From: an uncultured Verrucomicrobia subdivision 3 bacterium
GTDB taxonomy: Bacteria > Verrucomicrobiota > Verrucomicrobiia > Limisphaerales > UBA11358
NCBI GenBank assembly: GCA_903850425.1
Contig: CAINLR010000062.1
Coordinates: forward strand, 1 to 64,000
DNA length: 64,000 bases
Direction of reading: 5' to 3'
Positions 34,883 through 42,984 of this stretch are shown piece after piece. The translations under genes were made by a program, and so were the position numbers. The number at the start of each line of letters is the position of its first letter. The first letter of the stretch is position 1. Under the pieces are notes generated by a model that worked only from the letters and a program-made list of their open reading frames with translations, did no database searches and was not told where the DNA came from.

Positions 34883-37323
34883 TCTTTATGATCCGCAATC
34901 AGCGGCGTGTTTTTTGAGAGCAGGGAAATGTAATCTTCCAGCACGCGCTCGGTTTCTTCGAGCATCGGGTCCACGGCGGGCGGCGTCTTCTTTTTGGCAG
35001 CGACGTCCGCCGGTTTGGTTTTGGATAAACCAGTGCCGGTGGTCGGATTGGTTTTCGCGGCAGCTTTCAAGTCAAGCGTCAGCGCATTGGATACGGCCAC
35101 AGAATTGGTCGCAAAAAAACTGGCCACGGTATTCGTGTCGTAACTAACGGATGCGGTGACTTCACTATTCGTTTCCGCCGCATCAACGTGTTCCTTCAAG
35201 CCGGGCAGTTCGGAATTGGCCACGGTGACGTCATAAATTTTCACCGGGGAGGGCGTGCGTGCGAGGCGCTCGTTGTCGCGCTGGCGATTCTGGGTGGCGA
35301 CCCGTTCGCGCTCCTTGATGGCTTCGCGCTCGTTGATCGTGGCAGTTTTGTCGCCCTGTGTTTTCTGGAACTGGGCAATGTCCTGCCGGATGTAGGCGAA
35401 GTCCTGGTTGGTTGCGAGCCGCGTGTCGGAGCGCTGCTGGAGGACGCCGAGGTAAGGTGTCACCAGATTGAATTTGTCAAAGGCCAGATTCAGTTTGTCC
35501 ATTTTTTCCGGCTTGATCGTGTCCCATGGCAGCGGATTTTCCAGCGCCGTTTCGCCGATGTAGCTCGAATAGTTCAGCGTGTCGGGGAAGATCATGTCCG
35601 GCACCACGCCCTTCAATTGCGTCGAAGCGCCACTCACGCGATAAAATTTACGGATGGTGACTTTGAGGGTGCCCGGGTCGTTGGTCGCGGAGGCGTTGGC
35701 GGGCCAGACGAACTGGCGCAGCGGATTCAGATTTTGCACCGTGCCTTTGCCGTGCGTCGAAAGGTCGCCGACGACCAGGGCGCGACCATAATCTTGCAAG
35801 GCGGCGGCGGCGATTTCGGAAGCGGACGCGCTGAACCGGTTGATCATCACCACGAGCGGGCCGTCGTAAAGCATGCTGGCATCGTGGTCGGAATCCACCG
35901 TGACCGTGTCGTCCGGATTGCGGGCGAGGACCACCGGGCCGGATTTGATGAAGAGGCCGGTGAATTTGATGGCTTCTTCCAGCGAGCCGCCGGGGTTGCT
36001 GCGCAAATCCAAAATGATGCCGGAGACGTTTTCCGCCTTCAGTTTCTTGATCAGCTTCGCCACATCCTCCGAAGTGTATTTCGGCGTGGAATGGCCTTGG
36101 TTTCCGGGCGCGGGAATCGTGGCGTAAAAGGAGGGCAGATCAATGATGCCGAGCCGATTGGTGCCGCCATGGCCGTCGGGCCGCTCGATCAACTGTGCCT
36201 TGGCCTCGGCGTCTTCGAGTTTGATCTCGTCGCGGACCAGCGTGACGATGCGGCGCTTGGTGTGGTCGTCGGCGGGACTGATGGTCAGGCGGACTTCGGT
36301 GTTTTTCGGGCCGCGAATTTTCTGGACCACTTTTTCCAGTTCCATGTCCACGACATCCACCGGCGGCTGGCTGCCTTGGGCGACGGCGATAATCCGGTCG
36401 CCTTCCTTGATCTGCTTGCTTTTGGTCGCCGGACCGCCGGGCACGAGCGCGCGGATGGTGCAATAACCGTCGTCTTCATTGAGCTGCGCGCCGATGCCGA
36501 ACAGCGAGAGGCTCATGTTGATGGAAAAATCCTGGGCGCGGGGCGCGCTGAAATAATCGGAGTGCGGATCGTAGGCGTGGGCCAGGGCATTGAGATAGAC
36601 TTGCAGCACGAAATCGCTGTCAAAGTTGGTCCATGTGCGAAAATTCGAGCGGTTGTGCTTGGCGAGGGCTGCCACGATTTTGGTGGCCGCGTCGGCGGGC
36701 AGCTTGACCGTGAAAATGCCGTTGGTCTCGGAAATTTCCCGCGACAATTTGTCCTGAAGATAATCAAACTTGAGCCGCTGACGCCAGAGCGTTTGCGCTT
36801 CGGCGAGGTCTTTGGGAAACGGCTCGTGGCGGCGGTCGAGCTGGATTTTTTCGTCCGTGTTGAATTTGAATTTGTTCTGCGCCAGCAGTTCGTTGACATA
36901 CGCGGTGTGTTGTTGGAAGCGGTCCATGTAACGCTGATAAATGACAAACGCCGGCGTCAGGTCGGATTTTCTTACATTGGCGTTCTCCTTGTCACCCACG
37001 GTCAGCACATCCAGATTGGTGCGGAAAGGGGCGAACTCCGCGAGGTCGGCTTGGAGAAAGTTTTCGTGGCGCGGGTCGAGCGAGTTAATGTAGCCGTCAT
37101 AAAACCGCTCCGACAATTCTTTGTCGAGGGGGCGCTGCAGGTAATGAAATGCCCCCAGCAACTCCGCGGTGACGTAGGCGATGCGCGGGTCGTTTGGGCC
37201 GGGCTTGAGCCGCGTGTCCAAGCTGGACAACGGCGGCAATACAGGCTTTTTGGCCGTTTCACAGCCCGCCGCGACGGCGAGACTGGCGAGCACAGCGAGC
37301 AAGAGGAGTCGGTTTAGACGCAT
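34879..37323 (-). CDS. prc: Tail-specific protease Prc, S41 family, lipoprotein
   Basis: 814 residues from the ATG at 37323. N-terminus LLLLAVLASLAVAAGC ends in a lipobox Cys, so the protein is probably a lipoprotein; Escherichia coli Prc is not. A long N-terminal helical domain precedes the PDZ region (around ALVPGGPATKSKQIKEGDRI). The peptidase has LDLRSNPGGSLEEAIKF, the catalytic Ser in NRFSASASEIAAAALQ, and Lys in STHGKGTVQN. The C-terminal DUF3340-type region completes the Prc architecture. It degrades or trims envelope proteins. It is followed by a coupled secreted protein gene. Confidence 0.95.
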   Translation of the reverse strand: MRLNRLLLLAVLASLAVAAGCETAKKPVLPPLSSLDTRLKPGPNDPRIAYVTAELLGAFHYLQRPLDKELSERFYDGYINSLDPRHENFLQADLAEFAPFRTNLDVLTVGDKENANVRKSDLTPAFVIYQRYMDRFQQHTAYVNELLAQNKFKFNTDEKIQLDRRHEPFPKDLAEAQTLWRQRLKFDYLQDKLSREISETNGIFTVKLPADAATKIVAALAKHNRSNFRTWTNFDSDFVLQVYLNALAHAYDPHSDYFSAPRAQDFSINMSLSLFGIGAQLNEDDGYCTIRALVPGGPATKSKQIKEGDRIIAVAQGSQPPVDVVDMELEKVVQKIRGPKNTEVRLTISPADDHTKRRIVTLVRDEIKLEDAEAKAQLIERPDGHGGTNRLGIIDLPSFYATIPAPGNQGHSTPKYTSEDVAKLIKKLKAENVSGIILDLRSNPGGSLEEAIKFTGLFIKSGPVVLARNPDDTVTVDSDHDASMLYDGPLVVMINRFSASASEIAAAALQDYGRALVVGDLSTHGKGTVQNLNPLRQFVWPANASATNDPGTLKVTIRKFYRVSGASTQLKGVVPDMIFPDTLNYSSYIGETALENPLPWDTIKPEKMDKLNLAFDKFNLVTPYLGVLQQRSDTRLATNQDFAYIRQDIAQFQKTQGDKTATINEREAIKERERVATQNRQRDNERLARTPSPVKIYDVTVANSELPGLKEHVDAAETNSEVTASVSYDTNTVASFFATNSVAVSNALTLDLKAAAKTNPTTGTGLSKTKPADVAAKKKTPPAVDPMLEETERVLEDYISLLSKNTPLIADHKE

Positions 37324-37480
37324 GACGATTTGCACAATTGGACCCAACATAACCCAAATCGTTCAGTGAGGAAAACAAATTGCGTGCGTAAGCGGAGAAA
37401 TTTTCAGACAAATTTCGAACGAAAAGTGGATTGCCTTTGTCTGTGCAATCCAGAATCATATCGCCTCGCAAATTAACAAC

Positions 37481-38314
37481 ATGAAAACAATTATCACCGC
37501 TTTCTGTCTCGGCCTTGCGCCCTTGGTCATGGCCGACACTACCAACCAACTGGCCGACGAAAAATCCCGCGTGAGTTACGCCATCGGCATGATGCTCGGC
37601 CACAACTGGCAGCAGCAGGGGCTCGAAGTGGATCCCGACGTGGCCGCCCGCGCCATCAAGGATGTGCAGGCCGGCGGGGCCACGCTCCTCTCGCAGACCG
37701 AAATGCAGGAGACGCTCACGACCTTCCAGAAAGATTTCAAAGTCAAACAGCAAAAGATTCAGGCGGAGAAGGGGGCCAAGAATAAAATCGAGGGCGATGC
37801 CTATCTGGCCGGGAATAAAACCAAACCCGGCGTCAACGCCTTGCCCGATGGCCTGCAATACCTCGTCCTCACCAACGGCACCGGCGCAATGCCGTCCGCC
37901 AGCGACACCGTCTCCGTGAACTATCGCGGCACCTTGCTGGATGGCACTGAGTTTGACAGTTCCTACAAGCGCGGCCAGCCCGCTTCCTTCCCGGTCGGCG
38001 GCGTGATTCGCGGCTGGACCGAAGCGCTCCTGAAAATGAACGTCGGTTCCAATTGGAAATTATTCATTCCCGCCGACCTCGCTTACGGGGAACAAGGCCG
38101 CCCCGGCATCCCGCCCAATTCGGTGCTGATTTTTGAAGTCGAACTGCTCTCCGTTCTGGCCCCGGCCACGCCGCCGCCTGCCGCCGCGCCCGCCCAACCG
38201 CTCACCAGCGACATCATCAAGGTTCCTTCCAAAGCGGAGATGGACAAGGGCGCGAAAATCGAGACCATCAAGCCCGAAGACGTCAAGAAGCTGCAAGAAC
38301 AGCAAGCCAAATAG
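37481..38314 (+). CDS. FKBP-type peptidyl-prolyl isomerase, Mip/FkpA type
   Basis: 277 residues. Signal peptide MKTIITAFCLGLAPLVMA. The helical dimerisation domain (about 25-115) starts with KSRVSYAIGMMLGHNW. The FKBP domain (about 125-225) has VSVNYRGTLLDGTEFDSSY, GWTEALLKM and LAYGEQGRPGIPPNSVLIFEV, with the Tyr, Asp, Phe and Trp residues of the active site. A Pro/Ala linker and a Lys-rich tail follow. It acts as a periplasmic folding catalyst, and sits between two envelope proteases. Confidence 0.95.
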   Translation: MKTIITAFCLGLAPLVMADTTNQLADEKSRVSYAIGMMLGHNWQQQGLEVDPDVAARAIKDVQAGGATLLSQTEMQETLTTFQKDFKVKQQKIQAEKGAKNKIEGDAYLAGNKTKPGVNALPDGLQYLVLTNGTGAMPSASDTVSVNYRGTLLDGTEFDSSYKRGQPASFPVGGVIRGWTEALLKMNVGSNWKLFIPADLAYGEQGRPGIPPNSVLIFEVELLSVLAPATPPPAAAPAQPLTSDIIKVPSKAEMDKGAKIETIKPEDVKKLQEQQAK

Positions 38315-38529
38315 CCTGGCCGGTTTGAAACCGGAGCGCGGCTGTGTTCCGCTCGGCGCGGGATCCGCCGCCGCAACGTCGCTCGTCGATGCGGGTTGGG
38401 TCTCCCTGCGCTCCTCGTTGCGAAACTCCTGCGGCGGGTCTCGGCGCCCCCAGCCGCGCGCCGAGTTTTGCAAACCGGTTCTGAAGTTTTTTGAACGTCC
38501 GCCTGCCCGGCGTGTCAATTTGTCAGATT

Positions 38530-40053
38530 ATGAAATTGACCAGAACTTTTGTCGGCCTTTCGTCCGCGCTGTCCGCCATGCTCGTCATGCTAGCGGTCGG
38601 GCACTTCAATTTGTGGGCGCGTGAAAACAGCCCTGCCTTCCACGTCGAGCGCACGCCGATCAACCGCGACGCCCGGCTCGGCACCAGCTTCGCGCCCATC
38701 GTCAAAAAAGTGGCACCGAGCGTCGTTAATATTTTCACCACCCGCTTCGTCAAGGAACGGCTGCGGCGCAACCCGATGCTAAATGACCCGTTTTTCCGGC
38801 AGTTCTTCGGCAATCAACTGCCCGCCGACGGTGATGGCCGGGAGCGCACGCGCAAGGAACAAAGCCTCGGCTCGGGCGTGATCGTCTCGTCCGACGGTTA
38901 CATTCTCACGGCCAACCACGTGGTCGCCGAAGCGGACGAAATCAAGGTCGCCATCGCCGGCAACAAAAAAGAATTCACCGCCCGCGTCATCGGCAAAGAT
39001 CAGGCAACAGACGTGGCGGTGCTGAAAATTGAGGCGAACAATCTGACGGCCGTGACGCTGGCGGACAGCGAGCAATTGGAAGTGGGCGACGTGGTGCTTG
39101 CGATCGGCAATCCGTTCGGCCTCGCCCAGACCGTGACGATGGGCATTGTCAGCGCGCTAGGTCGCAACGGACTGCCGGGCTTCAATCAATACCAGGATTT
39201 CATTCAGACGGATGCCGCCATCAATCCCGGCAATTCCGGCGGCGCCCTGGTGGATGCCGAAGGCCGGCTGGTCGGCATCAACACCGCGATTGTGCCCAAT
39301 GAAAACGGGGGCAATCAGGGCATCGGGTTTGCCGTGCCCATCAACCTGGCGCGCGGCGTCCTCGAGCGCCTCGTCAGCGGTGGCAAAGTCACCCGCGGCT
39401 ATCTCGGCATTCTGCCGCAGGATGTGGATGCCGGCCTCGCCAAACAATTTCAACTGCCCGACCAGAATGGTGCCCTCGTCGGCGACGTGGTTCCCGGTGC
39501 GCCCGCCGCCAAAGCCGGCCTCCAATCCGGCGACGTGATTTTGGCCATCAACGGCAAACCCATTGCCGACGCACATGGATTGCAGTTGACCGTTTCGCAA
39601 TGCGCGCCCGGCTCGGCTGCCACGATCAAATTTCTGCGCAACGGTGTCATCAAGACGCTCGTGATCACGCTCGGGGAACTGCCAGGCGGCAACGGCGCTG
39701 AAAACGAGGAGTCGAATACACCGGAAACCGGCAGCACCAAAGCGGATGCGCTCGATGGCGTGACGGTGGCGGACCTCGAGCCGCAAGTGCGTGCGCAATT
39801 GCGCGTGCCCGGAAGTATTCATGGCGCGCTGGTGGCCGAGGTGGACTCCGCTTCCAATGCCGCCGAGGCCGGCCTGCGGCCCAACGACCTGATCGTGGAA
39901 ATCAATCGCCAGCCGGTGACCAACTCGGAAGACGCCGTGCGGCTGGGCAAGGCGGCGCGGGGTGAACAGATTCTCGTCAAAATCTGGCGGCGGCTGGGTG
40001 ATAACTCCGGCACGCGCTTCTTGAGCGTGGACAACACCAAGCACGCCAAGTAA
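38530..40053 (+). CDS. degP: Do-family periplasmic serine protease/chaperone (DegP-like)
   Basis: 507 residues from the ATG at 38530. An N-terminal hydrophobic segment (about 8-28) directs export. The trypsin-like triad is His130 (ILTANHVVAEAD), Asp161 (DQATDVAVLKI) and Ser236 (INPGNSGGAL). Two PDZ domains follow (about 290-375 and 415-505). It degrades or refolds misfolded envelope proteins. The second PDZ is complete, so DegP/DegQ type is favoured over single-PDZ DegS. Confidence 0.95.
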   Translation: MKLTRTFVGLSSALSAMLVMLAVGHFNLWARENSPAFHVERTPINRDARLGTSFAPIVKKVAPSVVNIFTTRFVKERLRRNPMLNDPFFRQFFGNQLPADGDGRERTRKEQSLGSGVIVSSDGYILTANHVVAEADEIKVAIAGNKKEFTARVIGKDQATDVAVLKIEANNLTAVTLADSEQLEVGDVVLAIGNPFGLAQTVTMGIVSALGRNGLPGFNQYQDFIQTDAAINPGNSGGALVDAEGRLVGINTAIVPNENGGNQGIGFAVPINLARGVLERLVSGGKVTRGYLGILPQDVDAGLAKQFQLPDQNGALVGDVVPGAPAAKAGLQSGDVILAINGKPIADAHGLQLTVSQCAPGSAATIKFLRNGVIKTLVITLGELPGGNGAENEESNTPETGSTKADALDGVTVADLEPQVRAQLRVPGSIHGALVAEVDSASNAAEAGLRPNDLIVEINRQPVTNSEDAVRLGKAARGEQILVKIWRRLGDNSGTRFLSVDNTKHAK

Positions 40054-40054
40054 G

Positions 40055-40083
40055 CCGCGTTGTTTTAGCGCGGTGCCTTTTTT
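40055..40083 (+). terminator. Weak terminator after degP
   Basis: Five-bp stem (CCGCG / CGCGG) with a 9-base loop followed by TGCCTTTTTTTC, directly after the stop codon. The stem is short, so confidence is modest. Confidence 0.45.
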
Positions 40084-40148
40084 CAAAACTGGTTTGCGCA
40101 AAACCGCGTTTCGCCGCGCGGCCGATTCGGGCATCCTTTCACGACACC

Positions 40149-41444
40149 ATGAAAGCCATCCCCTGCCTGCTGGTTTTGCTCCTGGCGCTGTCGTTGCGCG
40201 CGACCGTGTTTGATGTCCGCCAGTCCGGCGCGGTCGGCGATGGCAAAACTCGCGACACGGCGGCGATTCAAAAAGCGCTCGATGCCTGCGGCGCGGCGGG
40301 CGGCGGCACCGTGAGGTTTCCGGCCGGAACTTATTTGAGCCAGCCACTGACCCTGCGCTCCAAGACCATTCTCCAATTGGATGCGGGCGCGACGTTGCTC
40401 GCCAGCACGAACCACGCTGATTTCATGAAAGTGCCCGGCGACTGGCTCCAAGCCAAAAGCGGCGGTGACTTCATCCCGTTCATCGGCGGCCGCGATTTGA
40501 CCGATGTCACCTTGGCTGGCAGCGGCGTGATTGACGGCAGTGGTCTGGTCTGGTGGGGCGAAGCGGAAAAAGCGCGCCAGATTAAATCCGGTTACACCTT
40601 GCCACGTCCAAATTTAATCGTCCTCGAGCGCTGCAAAAATCTGCGGCTGGAAAATCTCACGCTGCAAAACTCGCCGAAGTTTCATTTCGTGCCGACCGAT
40701 TGCGAAGGCGTCGTCATTTCCAACGTGACCATTCTCGCGCCGGAACACGCGGCGAACACCGACGCGCTTGATCCCAGCAACTGCAAGGGTGTGCTGATTA
40801 CGAAATGCACCATTGATGTCGGCGACGACAATGTGGCGATCAAGGCGGGCAAGGCGGTCGCGGGCCGCGCGTTTGCCTGCGAAGACATCACGGTGACGGA
40901 CTGCACGTTTTTACACGGTCACGGCCTGAGCATCGGCAGCGAAACGGCGGGCGGCGTGCGCAATGTGACGGTGAAAAACTGCACGTTTGCCAACACCGAG
41001 AACGGCATCCGCATCAAGTCACAGCGCGGCAAAGGCGGCATCGTTGAAAACATTTTTTGCGACGGCATCACGATGTCCAACGTGAATCCGGCCATCACGT
41101 TCACCAGCTATTACGCGAACAACTCGGCAGGCGACGCCGCGTCCCCGGCGGCGGTGACTGACGCCATCAGAATTTCCGAGAAGATCCCGACGTATCGCAA
41201 CATTCGCATTAGCAACCTGACGGCCACATGTCCCAAGGCGGCGGGAACAATGGTCGGTCTGCCGGAGAATTGCATTTCAAATGTGGTGCTGGAGAATGTC
41301 ACAATTACCGCGGCGAAACGTTTCGAGATCCGCAATGCGCGGGGCGTGCAGTTGAAAAATGTCACGGTCACGGTGCCCACGGGCGAGCCCTTCAAGCTGG
41401 AGAATGCCGACGTTTCTGGCCGGCCGACTGCGGCCGGGAAATAA
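40149..41444 (+). CDS. GH28 polygalacturonase-like enzyme 1
   Basis: 431 residues. Signal peptide MKAIPCLLVLLLALSLRA. The pectate-lyase-type right-handed beta helix carries all GH28 motifs: NTDALD (Asp205), GDDNVAIK (Asp226 and Asp227), GHGLSIGSE (His258) and RIKS (Arg288 and Lys290). It hydrolyses alpha-1,4-galacturonosyl bonds with inversion. The exo or endo mode cannot be decided. First of three same-strand GH28 genes; the next starts 153 bases later. Confidence 0.93.
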   Translation: MKAIPCLLVLLLALSLRATVFDVRQSGAVGDGKTRDTAAIQKALDACGAAGGGTVRFPAGTYLSQPLTLRSKTILQLDAGATLLASTNHADFMKVPGDWLQAKSGGDFIPFIGGRDLTDVTLAGSGVIDGSGLVWWGEAEKARQIKSGYTLPRPNLIVLERCKNLRLENLTLQNSPKFHFVPTDCEGVVISNVTILAPEHAANTDALDPSNCKGVLITKCTIDVGDDNVAIKAGKAVAGRAFACEDITVTDCTFLHGHGLSIGSETAGGVRNVTVKNCTFANTENGIRIKSQRGKGGIVENIFCDGITMSNVNPAITFTSYYANNSAGDAASPAAVTDAIRISEKIPTYRNIRISNLTATCPKAAGTMVGLPENCISNVVLENVTITAAKRFEIRNARGVQLKNVTVTVPTGEPFKLENADVSGRPTAAGK

Positions 41445-41597
41445 ATGGTGTGGCCGCAGCATCATTTCTGGCGGAACACGGCGGTGGCGTGGCGACCCGC
41501 CGCCGCCGCACTGCGGGGAAGCGCCCAGCCGTGCCGGCGATGCCAGCTTGCTAATGTGATCGCCTGCCAAACCAGAAAACCTGTCATCCAATCTATT

Positions 41598-42971
41598 ATG
41601 AAACGAAACACCCGTCGCATTGGCTTTTGGATTTGCCTGAGCCTCATCACGGTCACACTGAGGCTGCCGGCAGCAACGCCGGAGTGGTCACAAGTTCCGG
41701 GAATTCTCGCGCGCATCGTCGCACCGACATTTCCCGCGCGCGACTTTGTCATCACCAAGTTCGGCGCGGTGGCGGATGGCACCACGGACGCCAGCCCCGC
41801 GATTGCGCAGGCGGTTGCCGCGTGCGTCCAAGCCGGGGGCGGTCGCGTGGTCATTCCCGCGGGTGAGTTTTCGACCGGCCCGATTCATTTGCAGAGCAAC
41901 GTGGAACTGTATCTGGCCGCGACGAATTCGATTTTGAAATTCAGCACCGACCCCAAACAATATCTGCCCGTGGTGGCGACGCGGTTTGAAGGCATGGAGT
42001 GTTCCAACTATTCGCCGCTGATTTACGCCTACGGCCAAAAAAATGTCGCGGTGACGGGCGCAGGCATTTTGGACGGGCAGGCGGAGGAAACGAACTGGCT
42101 CGCGTGGAAAGGCCAAAAGAATCGCGACGGCGGCACGCAAAAGGCCGCGCGCAAGCGGCTCGACCAGATGAACAATGAAGGCGTGCCCATGAGCCGGCGC
42201 GTGTTTGGCGACGGTGGTTTTCTGCGCCCGCCGTTCGTCGAATTCAACTTGTGCCGGAATGTATTGGTCGAAGGCGTGAAAATCCGTCGCTCGCCGATGT
42301 GGGAGTTGCATCCCCTGCTCTGCACGAACGTGATTGTGCGCGGCGTGGACATCCTGTCGCACGGTGCGAACAACGACGGCTGCGACCCCGAAAGCTGCTG
42401 CGATGTGCTGATCGAGAAATGCATTTTTGATACGGGCGACGATTGCATTGCGATCAAATCCGGCCGCAACGCCGACGGCCGCCGCGCCGGCGTGCCCTCG
42501 CAGAACATCATCATCCGCGATTGCACCATGCGCGACGGGCATGGCGGCACGACCATCGGCAGCGAGATTTCCGGCAGTTGCAGCAACGTGTTCGTGGAGA
42601 ACTGCCAGATGGACAGCCCGGAACTGACGTGCGCGCTGCGGCTGAAATCCAACGCCATGCGCGGCGGCGTGCTGCAAAATATCTTCATGCGCAATATCAA
42701 CGTCGGGCTGGTGAAGGACGCGGTGTTGCAGATTGATTTTCTCTACGAGGAAGGCGCGCAGGGAGCATTCCATCCCATCGCCAAAAATGTCGTCCTGGAA
42801 AACCTCACGGTGGCGCAGACGCCGCGCGTGTTGAATGTGCGCGGCTTTCCGGCCGCGAGCATCACGGACGTGCGGATTTACAATTCCCGTTTCAAGCAGA
42901 TCAAAAAGCCCGACCAAGTCATCGAAGCCGATGTGAAGCTGGTGGACTGTTCGCTGGAACCGGCGAAGTAA
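41598..42971 (+). CDS. GH28 polygalacturonase-like enzyme 2
   Basis: 457 residues from the ATG at 41598, which places a signal peptide (GFWICLSLITVTLRLPAA) at the N-terminus. Catalytic motifs are NNDGCDPES (Asp260 and Asp263), GDDCIAIKSG (Asp281 and Asp282), GHGGTTIGSE (His315) and RLKS (Arg348 and Lys350). The insertion at about 160-205 and the NNDGCDPES form are typical of exo-acting or bacterial PehX-like members. It lies 13 bases upstream of the third GH28 gene, so these two are co-transcribed. Confidence 0.94.
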   Translation: MKRNTRRIGFWICLSLITVTLRLPAATPEWSQVPGILARIVAPTFPARDFVITKFGAVADGTTDASPAIAQAVAACVQAGGGRVVIPAGEFSTGPIHLQSNVELYLAATNSILKFSTDPKQYLPVVATRFEGMECSNYSPLIYAYGQKNVAVTGAGILDGQAEETNWLAWKGQKNRDGGTQKAARKRLDQMNNEGVPMSRRVFGDGGFLRPPFVEFNLCRNVLVEGVKIRRSPMWELHPLLCTNVIVRGVDILSHGANNDGCDPESCCDVLIEKCIFDTGDDCIAIKSGRNADGRRAGVPSQNIIIRDCTMRDGHGGTTIGSEISGSCSNVFVENCQMDSPELTCALRLKSNAMRGGVLQNIFMRNINVGLVKDAVLQIDFLYEEGAQGAFHPIAKNVVLENLTVAQTPRVLNVRGFPAASITDVRIYNSRFKQIKKPDQVIEADVKLVDCSLEPAK

Positions 42972-42984
42972 TTTATATTTTTCC

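Noticed and set aside
35188-37317. 709-codon plus-strand open frame
   Set aside because: Antisense to prc, which has all S41 and PDZ motifs. The long shadow results from codon bias in GC-rich DNA.
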